Program-made: the position numbers and the translations under genes
Shown: positions 25,954 through 34,902 of the stretch, one piece after another
Layout: every line of letters begins with the position of its first letter
Position numbering within the stretch: position 1 is the first letter of the stretch
Origin: Mycetocola manganoxydans
Lineage (GTDB): Bacteria; Actinomycetota; Actinomycetes; Actinomycetales; Microbacteriaceae
Direction of reading: 5' to 3'
NCBI RefSeq assembly: GCF_003667545.1
Contig: NZ_RCUV01000011.1
Span: 1 to 64,000, forward strand
DNA length: 64,000 nucleotides
The notes under the pieces: generated by a model
Database searches by the model: none
Told to the model about the DNA's origin: nothing
The model's input: the letters and a program-made list of their open reading frames with translations, nothing else

Positions 25954-26071
25954 CGAGTCGAGCGGGCCGACGGCATCCGTTCAGGGCGGTTAGTAGCTCA
26001 CTGCCCGACGCGTCAAGGCCCCGTCGCCCGGCGGGCGCCGCGCGTAGCGTGGAGGAATCGAAAGGAGCAAC

Positions 26072-26623
26072 ATGTCAGAAACGCTTTCAGGCAAGAAGGT
26101 CGCCTTCCTCCTCACGGACGGCTTCGAGGACTCCGAACTCACGAGCCCCTGGCAGGCGGTGACGGATGCCGGTGCGAGCGCCGTTCTCGTCGCCCCCGAA
26201 CTCGGAACCCTCACGGGCAAGAACGGGCACACGCAGCAGGTCGACATTCGTGCCGCTGAGGCCACGTCGAACAACTTCGATGCTCTCGTCCTGCCCGGTG
26301 GTGTGGTGAACGCCGACCACCTGCGGATGGACGCGGACTCCGTCAAGCTCGCCCACTCGTTCTTCGAGGACCACAAGCCCGTCGGCGTGATCTGCCACGG
26401 TGCGTGGCTGCTCATCGAGGCCGACGTCGTGAGGGGCCGTGAGCTCACGAGCTACCCGAGCCTCAAGACCGACCTCGTCAACGCCGGCGCCAACTGGGTC
26501 GACGAAGAGGTCGTTGTCGACAGCGGACTCGTGTCGAGCCGCACGCCGGATGACCTGCCCGCGTTCAACGCGAAACTCGTCGAGGAGATCGGCGAGGGCG
26601 AGCACGAGGGCCAGACGCCGTAG
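26072..26623 (+). CDS. DJ-1/PfpI family protein (type 1 glutamine amidotransferase-like)
   Basis: A 183-residue protein of the PfpI/YhbO group. The acidic residue of the active site is in DGFED (Glu19) and the nucleophile elbow is VICHGAW with Cys108 and His109. Family members act as glyoxalase III, protein or nucleotide deglycase, or stress proteins; which applies here is not clear. The start has a good ribosome site (AAAGGAGC). The gene is separated from the next, convergent gene by a strong hairpin. Confidence 0.92.
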   Translation: MSETLSGKKVAFLLTDGFEDSELTSPWQAVTDAGASAVLVAPELGTLTGKNGHTQQVDIRAAEATSNNFDALVLPGGVVNADHLRMDADSVKLAHSFFEDHKPVGVICHGAWLLIEADVVRGRELTSYPSLKTDLVNAGANWVDEEVVVDSGLVSSRTPDDLPAFNAKLVEEIGEGEHEGQTP

Positions 26624-26658
26624 TTTCTTGTGCCCGCGTGCGCTGCGCGGGTCTTGTT

Positions 26659-26692
26659 GCGTTGCGCGGGTGATTCGTCACCCGCGCAACGC
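26659..26692. terminator. Bidirectional terminator with TTCG tetraloop
   Basis: A perfect 15-base stem GCGTTGCGCGGGTGA with a TTCG loop lies between the convergent genes ending at 26623 and 26715. It is flanked by TGTTTAA on the right and a TTG-containing stretch on the left. Confidence 0.75.
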
Positions 26693-26714
26693 TGTTTAAC
26701 CCGCGCGGCGTTCG

Positions 26715-27107
26715 TTATCGGCCCACGACCTTCGTGATGCGCATGACGAGGATCACCCGGTCGGCGCTGTCCGGCGGCGCGATTTGTGCCGCGTTGCCGT
26801 AGCGCTTGCCGAGTCGCACGTAGAAGGACCCGGTCGGATCGGCCCTCACCTCGGCGAGTTCGCCACGCAGCTCGATGAAGCTGTGAGGGTTCTCCGGGTC
26901 GAAGACCGACATCGCCATCGACGGGTTCTTCTGCAGATTGCGGAACTTCGCTCGCGTCGAGGTGTGCGTGAACATCAGGTTCTCGCCGTCGTACTCGAAC
27001 CACATCGGGTTCACTTGTGCGGTGTTGTCCGGGCGCACCGTGGCGAGGCTTCCGAAGTTCGGATTCGTGATGAGGTGCAGCAGGTGATCGGGGATCGTTG
27101 CGGTCAT
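26715..27107 (-). CDS. PPOX-class flavin/F420-dependent oxidoreductase
   Basis: A 130-residue split-barrel protein of the pyridoxamine-phosphate-oxidase fold. Signatures are LATVRPDNTAQVNPMWFEYD near the N-terminus and a central RAKFRNLQKNPSMAM, matching the group annotated as PPOX class F420-dependent oxidoreductases. Such enzymes reduce biliverdin or other unsaturated substrates. A second PPOX-fold protein is encoded about 0.5 kb away. Cofactor choice (FMN or F420) is inferred and unproven. Confidence 0.85.
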   Translation of the reverse strand: MTATIPDHLLHLITNPNFGSLATVRPDNTAQVNPMWFEYDGENLMFTHTSTRAKFRNLQKNPSMAMSVFDPENPHSFIELRGELAEVRADPTGSFYVRLGKRYGNAAQIAPPDSADRVILVMRITKVVGR

Positions 27108-27202
27108 GTTTCCATTTAAGCGATCTTGCGCGACTTGTCCACAGGCATCCGTTTTTCCACAGATGATGGATGCCGCGGCACGCGCCCCGGCGCGTCATCA
27201 CC

Positions 27203-27634
27203 ATGGATCGCATGACGAACATCAGCGCCGAAACGGCGGCAAACGTACCGCTCACCTCGAACGACCTCATCGAGCAGCGGGTCTCGGATCTCATCGGCCG
27301 GGCCTGCAGACGGCAGCTGTGGCTGCTCTTCCTCGACCACGAGAACATCCAGCTGCCCCTGATCATGCCGATGGCCGACTACCCGGAGTCGCCCGGCGGC
27401 GGTAACGCCAGGCAACTCGCAGCGGCGATCAGGGAGATCGTCGACGCGGCCGGAGCCGCTCAGGTGATCGTCGTCTGGGAGCGCTACGCGAGCGAGTCGC
27501 TCACCGAAGTCGACGCCGCATGGGCACGGCACCTGCACCATGCCTGCACAACTGAAGGCATCTCAGTGCGGGCACAGTTGCTCAGCCACAAGCGCGGCGT
27601 GCGGTGGCTCGCCGCCGACGACTATCTGGTGTGA
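27203..27634 (+). CDS. Hypothetical protein, about 143 residues
   Basis: A soluble protein without a motif I can name. The middle part LWLLFLDHENIQLPLIMPMADYP and VIVVWERYASESLTEVD suggest an alpha/beta fold; the ending SHKRGVRWLAADDYLV is distinctive and could be used to find relatives. The start is uncertain: ATG at 27170, 27203 and 27212 are all in frame and none has a clear ribosome site. Codon use is like the neighbours. It lies between two PPOX-fold genes on the opposite strand. Confidence 0.7.
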   Translation: MDRMTNISAETAANVPLTSNDLIEQRVSDLIGRACRRQLWLLFLDHENIQLPLIMPMADYPESPGGGNARQLAAAIREIVDAAGAAQVIVVWERYASESLTEVDAAWARHLHHACTTEGISVRAQLLSHKRGVRWLAADDYLV

Positions 27635-27649
27635 GCCGAATGACTCAGG

Positions 27650-28198
27650 TTAGAGGTCCACCGACTTGTTCTCGCCGACATCCGGCTGCGAGCGGGTGAC
27701 GACTGCTTTCGCGATCTTGAACGCCGTCACCACGCCGGGCTCGTTGGAGGCCCAATATTCGGCGGACTCCGCGGTGATCTTGATCAATGCCACGGTCGGG
27801 TCCTCCTTGCCGTCAGGGAACCACGCCTCGACGGAGGGCGTCCAGAGCTCGTCGACCTTGGCACGATCGTGGACGATGGAGGCCGTTCCGGCGACCGAGA
27901 GGTAGCCCTTCCCGGACTCGAACGCCGCATTCACCTGTGGGTTGGCGTGGATGTCGTCGACCTTCGAGCTCGGGTCCTGGGTAAAGAACCAGAGGTCGCC
28001 GTCGAAATCGACCTCCTGGGTAGCGAGCGGGCGGCTGTGCAGGTGCCCGTCGGTGGTGATCGTGGTGAGAAGGGCGATCTTCGCCGACTTCACGAGCGCG
28101 GCGATCGTCTTCATGTCGTCGTCATCGGCGGGGATGAAGGTGTCCGTCTGGGCGGTGGTGGTTGCGGGGGTTGCGATCTCGTCGTCACTGAAGGTCAT
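27650..28198 (-). CDS. Pyridoxamine 5'-phosphate oxidase-family (general stress protein 26-like) flavoprotein
   Basis: A 182-residue split-barrel protein. It has a 30-residue acidic/Thr-rich N-terminus, then IALLTTITTDGHLHSRPLATQEVDFDGDLWFFT in consecutive parts typical of the GSP26/YdaG group of FMN-binding stress proteins, and the conserved ending with a Trp-containing segment AEYWASNEPG. It should bind FMN or FAD; no substrate is known. The start at ATG 28198 has a good ribosome site (AAAGGAGA). A very long frame continues upstream to 29521, but it is only antisense shadow of the next gene. Confidence 0.88.
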   Translation of the reverse strand: MTFSDDEIATPATTTAQTDTFIPADDDDMKTIAALVKSAKIALLTTITTDGHLHSRPLATQEVDFDGDLWFFTQDPSSKVDDIHANPQVNAAFESGKGYLSVAGTASIVHDRAKVDELWTPSVEAWFPDGKEDPTVALIKITAESAEYWASNEPGVVTAFKIAKAVVTRSQPDVGENKSVDL

Positions 28199-28363
28199 GA
28201 GTGTCTCCTTTTCGGTGTCGCCCGCGCGGCATGGAAGGCCGGACGGTTCTTGAAACGTACGCCGGGGCATCCGTCGCTCTCTACCGGGTTGACAGTTCGT
28301 TGCGCCGACGATCGTGTCCACCCGTTGCCCGGGAGGCGGAGCGGGTCTAACGTCGGCTCCGTG

Positions 28364-29791
28364 ATGGAGTGGTTCGCCGCTGGAGACTACGAGCTGGCCC
28401 GTGAGGTTCTGCAACGGGGCATCGCTGCGCTGTATCTGATCGCGTTCATCTCGGCCGCGAACCAGTTTCCGGTACTGCTCGGGGAACGCGGACTGTCGCC
28501 GGCGCCCTGGTTCCTGCGCCGGGTCTCGTTCAAGCAATCGCCGAGCCTGTTCCACTGGGGTTACAGCGACGACCGGCTCCTCGCCGTCGCCGCGATCGGT
28601 GCCGGCATCTCGGCGACCCTCATCGTCGGTCTGCCACAGTCCGGTCCGCTTTGGTTGCCGATGCTCGCATTCCTCCTGATCTGGGCCGCCTACCTCTCCA
28701 TCGTCAATATCGGCCAGACGTTCTACGGTTTCGGCTGGGAGAGCCTGCTGCTCGAGGCCGGGTTCATCGTCGCGTTCCTCGGTTCCAACCAGGTTTCGCC
28801 GCCGCTGCTGACGATCCTGTTCCTGCGTTGGCTCGTGTTCCGGTTGGAATTCGGCGCCGGCATGATCAAGATGCGAGGCGGCCGGGAATGGCGTGACCTC
28901 ACCGCGCTCATGTATCACCACGAAACCCAGCCGATGCCGAATCCCATCAGTTGGTTCGCTCACCATCTGCCGAAGTGGTTCCACCGGGCCGAAGTTCTCG
29001 GCAGCCACTTCGCGCAGCTCGTGGTGCCGTTCTTTCTGTTCGCGCCGCAGCCCGTGGCATCCGTTGCGGCGATCCTCATCATCCTGACCCAGTTGTGGCT
29101 CGTGGTCACCGGGAATTTCGCGTGGCTCAACTGGATCACGATCGTGCTCGCGTTCTGCGCGATCGACGACGAAACGATGCGGATGCTGCTGCCCTGGCTC
29201 GGGTTCGATACCGCGTTTCCGCCGACGCCGCTGTGGTTCGACGTGGTGGTGATCGCCGTGATTGCGTTCCTCCTCGTGCTGAGCTGGCGGCCGCTCGCCA
29301 ACCTGTTCGCCAGGCACCAGCTGATGAACGCGAGCTTCAACCGGTACCACCTGGTCAACGCGTACGGGGTGTTCGGCACCGTCACGAAGGTGCGGATCGA
29401 GGTGATCGTCGAGGGTTGTGCCGATGAGCGACCGGGGCCGTCGTCGGAGTGGATTCCGTACGAGTTCAAGGGAAAGCCTGGCGACGTCAGGCGGATGCCG
29501 CCCCAGGTCGCTCCGTACCACTTGCGCCTCGACTGGCTGATGTGGTTCCTTGCGCTCGGGTCACCCGATTCGCGGTGGTTCCAGATGCTCGTCGTCAAGC
29601 TGCTTGAGGGTGACGGCCGCACGCTTCGGTTGCTGGACGCGAACCCGTTCCCGGATGGCCCGCCGCGCTGGATCCGCGCCCGCGCGTTCCGATACCGCTA
29701 CTCCACCTGGGCGGAGCACCGCGAAACCGGGGCGTGGTGGGTGCGCACGCCCGCGGGCACGCTCCTGGCGCCGGTCGCACTGCCGCGGTGA
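28364..29791 (+). CDS. Lipase maturation factor (LMF1)-like membrane protein
   Basis: A 475-residue polytopic membrane protein with at least eight hydrophobic segments followed by a soluble C-terminal domain. Conserved LMF-type stretches are NIGQTFYGFGWESLLLEAGF, RLEFGAGMIKMRGG with the following WRDLTALMYHHETQPMPNP, and NRYHLVNAYGVFGTVTK. Animal LMF1 helps lipases fold in the ER; bacterial members have no settled role. GTG at 28361 directly before the ATG is an alternative start. No lipase gene is nearby. Confidence 0.85.
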   Translation: MEWFAAGDYELAREVLQRGIAALYLIAFISAANQFPVLLGERGLSPAPWFLRRVSFKQSPSLFHWGYSDDRLLAVAAIGAGISATLIVGLPQSGPLWLPMLAFLLIWAAYLSIVNIGQTFYGFGWESLLLEAGFIVAFLGSNQVSPPLLTILFLRWLVFRLEFGAGMIKMRGGREWRDLTALMYHHETQPMPNPISWFAHHLPKWFHRAEVLGSHFAQLVVPFFLFAPQPVASVAAILIILTQLWLVVTGNFAWLNWITIVLAFCAIDDETMRMLLPWLGFDTAFPPTPLWFDVVVIAVIAFLLVLSWRPLANLFARHQLMNASFNRYHLVNAYGVFGTVTKVRIEVIVEGCADERPGPSSEWIPYEFKGKPGDVRRMPPQVAPYHLRLDWLMWFLALGSPDSRWFQMLVVKLLEGDGRTLRLLDANPFPDGPPRWIRARAFRYRYSTWAEHRETGAWWVRTPAGTLLAPVALPR

Positions 29792-29830
29792 GGCATCCGT
29801 TGCTGCGCGCGATGTGCACCGGATGTCTCC

Positions 29831-30072
29831 GCGTTGCTCGGGCGGTTTCGGCTGGAGTTTGGGCGCGCGAGCAGCCACAAGTGACCGAGCGGCGCCCGGT
29901 GTCGGCGCCGATGGCGTCGAGCGCGTTGCGTGGTCGGTTTCGGCTGGAGATTGGGCGCGGGAGCAGCCACAAGTGCCCGAGCGGGGTCGGCCGCGGATGC
30001 CGCGGTCTTGCGTGGTCGATTGTGGTTGGAGCGAGGGCGCGGGAGCAGCCACAAGAGACCGAGCGGGGTCAG
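29831..30072 (+). repeat. Degenerate tandem array, family F, three units
   Basis: Three related units share GGCTGGAGNTTGGGCGCG, GAGCAGCCACAA and GACCGAGCGG. The word GCAGCCACAA is at 29871, 29963 and 30045, giving periods of 92 and 82 bases. A fourth unit is at 30503-30571. The units are too long and too diverged for CRISPR repeats. Confidence 0.7.
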
Positions 30073-30374
30073 CTGCCGTCGGACTCCTGGCCCGCATTGC
30101 CGTTGCCATCGCCGATGCCTTCGTCGGCGCCGAAGCCGGCGTCGTCCACGGAGTCACCCGCGTTCGAGAGACCTTCCTCGGCCGGTCCGCGGGAGTCGCC
30201 GGCGTGGTCGAGCGCGGTGCCGCCGGGGGCGATCCCGCCGACGGACGCGTCCGAGTTGTCCTCACCGGGAACGTGGGACTGGACGCCGGCCGCCGAACTG
30301 TCGACGGTGTTGATGGGGTCGTCGCTGAGCGGGTTGTTGTCGCGACCGAAGTTGCCTGCATCGTTGGAGGTCAT
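30069..30374 (-). CDS. Small acidic, disordered hypothetical protein (101 residues)
   Basis: A 101-residue protein rich in Asp, Gly, Ser and Asn and almost free of hydrophobic runs, so probably intrinsically disordered and cytosolic. There is no signal peptide. It resembles in composition the 100-residue protein at 33731-34033, which also begins with Met-Thr/Ser-Asx and ends in an acidic glycine-rich tail. The start ATG 30374 has no clear ribosome site. It ends within the tandem repeat array. Function unknown; it may be a real gene because the frame is kept over a low-complexity but non-repetitive sequence. Confidence 0.5.
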   Translation of the reverse strand: MTSNDAGNFGRDNNPLSDDPINTVDSSAAGVQSHVPGEDNSDASVGGIAPGGTALDHAGDSRGPAEEGLSNAGDSVDDAGFGADEGIGDGNGNAGQESDGS

Positions 30375-30502
30375 GCCGCGAGGCTACGCCGCGGTCGCGC
30401 ACCCGGGCGAGGCCTTGACGCGGCGGCCGGGCCGTGGCATCCGTTGGCCAGTCGGATCGAATAGCCGAAACCGACCGAGAAAAGGCCGCGCGGATGCCAC
30501 GG

Positions 30503-30571
30503 GCGTTGCGTGGGCGATTCTGGCTGGAGTTTGGGCTCGGGAGCAACCGAAAGTGACCGAGCAGCGGGGCG
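30503..30571 (+). repeat. Family F repeat, fourth unit
   Basis: Shares GCGTTGCGTGGGCGATT, TGGCTGGAGTTTGGGC and GTGACCGAGC with the array at 29831-30072. The surrounding gap 30375-30654 otherwise holds an inverted pair GTGGCATCCG (30434) and CGGATGCCAC (30491) and nothing else that I recognise. Confidence 0.65.
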
Positions 30572-30654
30572 GAGCGACCAAAACCGACCGAGCGGGCCAG
30601 GCACCGCGCCCGCAGGGGTGGCCGCCGGCGCACCGCACCCCGGACAATGGAAGC

Positions 30655-32229
30655 ATGACGACGAACACGCCGGAGCCCGGCCACTCCCAGAGCGAGATCG
30701 AGCGCAAGTACGACGTGGAAGAGGGGGCGCGAGTCCCGGACCTGAGCGCGGCAGCCGGAGTGGCATCCGTCGTCACTCATGAACCGGTGCAGCTCGAGGC
30801 CGTCTACTACGACACCGAGAACCTCGACCTCTCGGTGCGGCGCATCGTCGTCCGCAGGCGCACGGGCGGCGGCGACGCGGGCTGGCACATCAAGAAACCT
30901 GCGGCTGAGGGGCGCACCGAGATGCACTGGCCGCTCGGCCGGGATACCGGAAAGGTGCCTGCGACCCTTCTCGAACCGATCCGAGCCTGGGTACGTGACC
31001 GCGAGCTCACTCCCCTCGCCCGCATCTCGACGACCCGCACCGCGATCCACCTGCTGGATGCCACCGGCAACGGCATCGTCGAAATCGCCGACGACGAGGT
31101 GACGGCGACGGATGTCCGCAACGGCGGTGAGCGCAGTTGGCGCGAGTGGGAGGTCGAGCTTCTCGACGCCGCGCCAGACACCGAGGAGGGACGCACCGCC
31201 CTGCTCGACTCGATCGAGGCCCTCATCGCACCGGCCGGCGCCCACCCGTCGTCGAGCATCGCCAAGATCGCCCGGGCGCTCGGCGCCGACTCTCTCACCC
31301 AAGTGGTGCCCGAAGACCCCGACGAGCCGAAGAAGGGCCGCCAGGCGAGCGACGCGGCATCCGTTGTCGTTGCGGCGATCAGTGACATCGTGCACGCCCT
31401 CGAACACACCGACCCCGCCGCGCGGGCCGACGAACCGGATGCCGTGCACCGCATGCGAACCCTCGTGCGCCGGCTTCGGAGCGTGCTCGCCGCGTACCGC
31501 TCGCTGTTCGACCGCGAGGTCACCGACGACCTTCGTGAGCGTCTCGCCGACCTCGGCACCGCGCTCGGCAACGCCCGCGACCTCGAAGTGAGCGCCCTCC
31601 ACGCCGAGACCCTCCTCGACGAACTCGGCAAACCCGAGACGGATGCCCGCGCCCGCCTCATCGACGACGTCCAGCGCCGTTACGCCACGGCCCACAAGAA
31701 GCTCCGCTCGGTGTTGACGTCGCCGGAATACTTCCGCCTGCTCGACGACCTCGACGCGTTCGTCGCGCACCCCCCGCTCTCCGATCGCGCAAAGACGAGC
31801 GGCAAAAAGAGCGCCAAAAACGGCGGCAAGAAGCTCATCAGAAAGGTTCTCGCCCGCGAGGTTCGGCGGGTCCGGAAACGAGCGGATGCCGTCACCACGG
31901 AGGGTGGGGATCTCGAGTCCCAACTGCACGACGTCCGCAAGGCCGGCCGGCGTCTGCGCTACGCCGCCGAAGCTGCAGAGGCGGCAAACCTCGGCCCCTC
32001 CGCGTCTGCCGCCTCAGCCGGGGAGCGCGTCCAGGACACGCTCGGGGACCATCGCGACAGCATCCTCTTCGGTGGACACCTCGTACGCACCGCCACCAGG
32101 GCCGAAGCGAAGGGCGAGAAGACCGCCGTCTACACAGCGCTCGCGGAATTGAGCGGCCGAAACGGCGCCGCAGCGCTCGCAGCATCGACGAGTGCGCTGG
32201 AGGGTATCCGAAAGATCGACCTGTCCTGA
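30655..32229 (+). CDS. CYTH and CHAD domain protein
   Basis: A 524-residue two-domain protein. The N-terminal CYTH domain has the diagnostic ExExK motif EIERK (14-18) and binds triphosphate groups. The C-terminal CHAD domain (about 235-520) is helical with histidine motifs VHRMRTLVRRLRSVL and LHDVRKAGRRLRY that bind polyphosphate. Such fusions are linked to polyphosphate granules or triphosphatase activity. An insertion rich in Lys/Gly (KTSGKKSAKNGGKK) divides the CHAD domain. The ATG has no ribosome site; GACAAT ends six bases upstream, as for a leaderless mRNA. Confidence 0.93.
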   Translation: MTTNTPEPGHSQSEIERKYDVEEGARVPDLSAAAGVASVVTHEPVQLEAVYYDTENLDLSVRRIVVRRRTGGGDAGWHIKKPAAEGRTEMHWPLGRDTGKVPATLLEPIRAWVRDRELTPLARISTTRTAIHLLDATGNGIVEIADDEVTATDVRNGGERSWREWEVELLDAAPDTEEGRTALLDSIEALIAPAGAHPSSSIAKIARALGADSLTQVVPEDPDEPKKGRQASDAASVVVAAISDIVHALEHTDPAARADEPDAVHRMRTLVRRLRSVLAAYRSLFDREVTDDLRERLADLGTALGNARDLEVSALHAETLLDELGKPETDARARLIDDVQRRYATAHKKLRSVLTSPEYFRLLDDLDAFVAHPPLSDRAKTSGKKSAKNGGKKLIRKVLAREVRRVRKRADAVTTEGGDLESQLHDVRKAGRRLRYAAEAAEAANLGPSASAASAGERVQDTLGDHRDSILFGGHLVRTATRAEAKGEKTAVYTALAELSGRNGAAALAASTSALEGIRKIDLS

Positions 32230-32326
32230 CCCCCGCGAACCGTCCAGATCGCGCCTGTAGAGTTGGGGGCGGTGAGCCGGGAAGTCTGGTCGGCACAGTC
32301 TTGTCGACCGCACACGAGGGAGCCCC

Positions 32327-33667
32327 ATGGCAACTACTCCGCCCAAAAACTCGTCCGACCGCAATCTGATCGGTCGCGGCAGTTACTCCGAAGCGCTGCG
32401 CATCGGCTCGATTCTCCGCAAGGAGACCGTCGGTGGGCTCCTGCTCGTCGTTGCCGCGATTGGCGCCGTCATCTGGGCTAACTCGCCGGCGGCTGACACG
32501 TATTTCGCAATCCGCGACTTCGAAATCGGGTACGAGCCCTGGCACCTCAAGCTGAGCCTGGGCGCGTGGGCCGCTGACGGACTGCTCGCCATCTTCTTCT
32601 TCCTCGTCGGACTCGAGCTCAAGCGCGAGTTCGTCGCCGGCGACCTCAGCCAGTTCAGCAAGGCCATCATTCCTGTGGCCGCCGCCGCTGGTGGGGTCCT
32701 CGTGCCCGCCCTCATCTACGTCGCGATCAACTTCGGCAACGCAGAGGCGATGCGTGGCTGGGCCATCCCGACGGCGACGGACATCGCCTTTGCGGTCGCC
32801 GTTCTCGCGATCATCGGATCGCACCTGCCGAGCGCGCTGCGGATCTTCCTGCTGACCCTCGCTGTCGTCGACGATCTGCTCGCCATCGCGATCATCGCCG
32901 TGTTCTACACGGACGAGATCAACGTGCTGCCGCTCATGCTGTTCGTGATTCCGGTTGCGATCTACTGGGTCCTCGCCCACCGCTACCGCCGGTTCTTCGG
33001 ACTGCACGCAAGCGCCGCCTGGTACATCCTTCTGCCACTCGGCCTGATCGCGTGGGGATTCCTGCACGCGTCCGGAGTGCACGCGACCATCGCCGGTGTC
33101 GTCCTCGGCTTCGCCGTTCCGGTGCTGCGCAGCGCCGCAAGCGGTGGGCCCACCGCCGGCCCCGGGCTCGCCGAAATCTTCGAGCACCGGTTCCGCCCGA
33201 TCTCGGCCGGGTTCGCCGTGCCGGTCTTCGCGTTCATGGCCGCTGGCGTGGCGATCGGCGGTTGGGAGGGCTTTACCTCCGCGCTCACCGACCCCGTCAC
33301 GATCGGCATCATCGTCGCGCTCGTGCTCGGCAAGCCGATCGGAATCGTTGCGACGACGTGGGTGATGAGCCGGTTCACGAAAGCGCGACTCGACGCATCG
33401 CTCAAGTGGATCGACATCATCGGCATCAGCCTGCTCGCCGGAATCGGCTTCACTGTGTCGCTGCTCGTGGCCGAACTCAGCTTCGGGCTCGGCGCGATCG
33501 AGAACGATCACGCGAAGGTCGGCATCCTCGTGGCATCCGTCCTCGCCGCGGTGCTGGCGTCCATTCTGCTGTTGAGCCGCAACCGGCGCTACCGCAAGCT
33601 CGAGCTTGAGGAGAGCGTGGATGCCGACGCCGACGGCATCCCGGACGTCTACCAGCGCGGGAACTGA
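32327..33667 (+). CDS. nhaA: Na+/H+ antiporter NhaA
   Basis: A 446-residue membrane antiporter with about 12 transmembrane segments. The ion-binding aspartates lie in VVDDLLAI (Asp182, Asp183), equivalent to E. coli Asp163/164, and the unwound helix-IV motif PTATDIAFA is intact. It exports sodium in exchange for protons and is usually important under salt or alkaline stress. The last 20 residues carry an acidic stretch [10 protein letters not shown] strong terminator follows. Confidence 0.95.
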   Translation: MATTPPKNSSDRNLIGRGSYSEALRIGSILRKETVGGLLLVVAAIGAVIWANSPAADTYFAIRDFEIGYEPWHLKLSLGAWAADGLLAIFFFLVGLELKREFVAGDLSQFSKAIIPVAAAAGGVLVPALIYVAINFGNAEAMRGWAIPTATDIAFAVAVLAIIGSHLPSALRIFLLTLAVVDDLLAIAIIAVFYTDEINVLPLMLFVIPVAIYWVLAHRYRRFFGLHASAAWYILLPLGLIAWGFLHASGVHATIAGVVLGFAVPVLRSAASGGPTAGPGLAEIFEHRFRPISAGFAVPVFAFMAAGVAIGGWEGFTSALTDPVTIGIIVALVLGKPIGIVATTWVMSRFTKARLDASLKWIDIIGISLLAGIGFTVSLLVAELSFGLGAIENDHAKVGILVASVLAAVLASILLLSRNRRYRKLELEESVDADADGIPDVYQRGN

Positions 33668-33681
33668 CACTCGAACGCACT

Positions 33682-33712
33682 GACGCCGGACGCCCAGTGG
33701 GCGTCCGGCGTC
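33682..33712 (+). terminator. Rho-independent terminator after nhaA
   Basis: Two perfect 14-base arms GACGCCGGACGCCC/GGGCGTCCGGCGTC with a loop of AGT, followed by TGTGTGTGTATG. It may also serve the convergent gene at 33731. Confidence 0.85.
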
Positions 33713-33730
33713 TGTGTGTGTATGAACCGG

Positions 33731-34033
33731 TCAGCTGATGCCGGCGTTGCCCTCGAGGTCGATCTCGCCCGGGTCCACGTCGATGTCGCCGACGTCGTCC
33801 GGGCCACCGGTTCCGGGCAGCAGGTTGACGTTGTCCTGGTCGATGTCGCTGTCGTTGAACGCTTCCGAGTCGGAGGACTGCTGGCGTTCCTCGGTCTCCT
33901 GCCCGCTCGACGGGCTGTAGGACATGTCCTTGCCGGTCTGCTCCTGGTCGGTGAGGTCGCCGTCGGTGCGTGGTTTGGTCACGGGGTCTCCGCTCGGGAC
34001 GGTTCCCGGCGGGTTCAATGTCTCGTCGCTCAT
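33731..34033 (-). CDS. Small acidic, disordered hypothetical protein (100 residues)
   Basis: A 100-residue hydrophilic protein rich in Asp, Glu, Gly, Ser and Pro with no hydrophobic core and no signal peptide, thus probably disordered. The ending DPGEIDLEGNAGIS could be used for homolog searches. It is similar in size and character to the protein at 30069-30374, although I see no convincing alignment. It is convergent with nhaA across a terminator. Function unknown. Confidence 0.6.
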   Translation of the reverse strand: MSDETLNPPGTVPSGDPVTKPRTDGDLTDQEQTGKDMSYSPSSGQETEERQQSSDSEAFNDSDIDQDNVNLLPGTGGPDDVGDIDVDPGEIDLEGNAGIS

Positions 34034-34202
34034 TTCTTGAGGCTAAGCCGGGGCCGGAAAGTCGAGAAGCCCCTTGCGTTTTGCGCGGTCGCGTCTGCAA
34101 CTTCGGGGAATCGGCCGCGCAGCCCCGGTTTTCGGCTGCATTCGGGCTCAGATGCGGCCGTTTTCTGCGCCTCCGAACGCCGTTTTGGCTCAGTGGTTCG
34201 AA

Positions 34203-34267
34203 TTCGGGCGGAGAGACAGGGGGTCCGTCGACGTATAGCGCCTCGACCCCTCGATTTACCGCCCGAA
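34203..34267. repeat. Palindromic element family B, copy 2 (65 bp)
   Basis: TTCGGGCGG and CCGCCCGAA at the ends, with the shared core GGTCCGTCGACGTATAG. The inner arms pair imperfectly. The 130 bases to its left are non-coding with a run of TTTTCGG-like words but no feature I can name. Confidence 0.85.
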
Positions 34268-34297
34268 CGCACGAGCCCTCTCGACGGAGGCACGCAA

Positions 34298-34328
34298 AAG
34301 GGGCCGAGCGCAGTGCGCCCGGCCCCTT
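34298..34328 (-). terminator. Terminator after the PepSY gene
   Basis: Nested stem AAGGGGCCG-x-GCGC-AGT-GCGC-x-CGGCCCCTT, followed on the minus strand by TTGCG so that the descending arm and tail contain TTTT. Confidence 0.8.
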
Positions 34329-34341
34329 CTGTGCAGAGAAT

Positions 34342-34902
34342 CTAGTTGTTGTCGTCGTCCGACCCGTTTTCGTCGATCTGCACGACGGCGAACTTCTCGT
34401 CGAGCTCGACCTCAGCCTCGGTGCCGTCCTCGCGGCGAACCTCGACCTCGTACGCGTGGTCCGCGTCGTCGCTGCGGTCGATCTCGACCACGGTGCCGGG
34501 AACAGCGGCAAGCGCTGCCTTCTCAGCACTGGCGCGCTCGGTGTCGGTCAGCGGCCTGTCGTCGGCGTCATCAACGTTGTCGGAATCCGACCCGTTGTCG
34601 TCCGAGCCGTCGTCGTCCTTGTCGACCCGCACGACGGCGAAGTTGTCGTCGAGATCGACGTCGACCTGGCGTCCGTTGTCGAGGGTGACCTCGACCTCGT
34701 AGCCGTTGTCGTCGGCCTCAGAGTCGGTGACCTTGCCTGAGCCGACCTCGGCGAGAGCGGCCTTCGACGCGCGCTCCAGGGCCGAGCCGGTGAGCTGGTC
34801 GTCGTTGTCGAATGGTTCGGTGACAGCAACAGCGACGCCCGTGCCTCCGAGCACGAGAACTGCGGCGATTGCGGATCCGATAATGACGTTCTTCTTCTTC
34901 AC
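34342..34902 (-). CDS. Exported PepSY-domain protein with two acidic repeats
   Basis: A 186-residue protein with an N-terminal membrane anchor or signal (KKKNVIIGSAIAAVLVLGG) and two PepSY units, about 38-90 and 120-180, joined by an acidic linker DDDGSDDNGSDSD. Each unit contains the YEVEV ... DGRQ/DGTE pattern of PepSY strands. PepSY proteins inhibit proteases or sense conditions at the cell surface. The gene follows a two-component system by about 77 bases on the same strand; such pairs suggest the PepSY protein is a target or partner of the sensor. A consensus ribosome site AAGGAGG is present. Confidence 0.88.
   Translation of the reverse strand: MKKKNVIIGSAIAAVLVLGGTGVAVAVTEPFDNDDQLTGSALERASKAALAEVGSGKVTDSEADDNGYEVEVTLDNGRQVDVDLDDNFAVVRVDKDDDGSDDNGSDSDNVDDADDRPLTDTERASAEKAALAAVPGTVVEIDRSDDADHAYEVEVRREDGTEAEVELDEKFAVVQIDENGSDDDNN

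Noticed and set aside
26072-27107. PfpI and PPOX genes as a coenzyme F420 pathway cluster
   Set aside because: No F420 biosynthesis gene is present; the F420 link of the PPOX and reductase families is by family name only.
28199-29521. Upstream extension of the stress flavoprotein frame
   Set aside because: The family N-terminus and a good ribosome site place the start at 28198; the rest is antisense to the lipase-maturation-factor-like gene.
29831-30072. Tandem repeats considered as a CRISPR array
   Set aside because: Units are 82-92 bases, diverged, without constant short repeats and variable spacers, and there are no cas genes.
30262-31929. Minus-strand frame of 555 codons
   Set aside because: Antisense to the CYTH-CHAD gene, no ribosome site and no domain.
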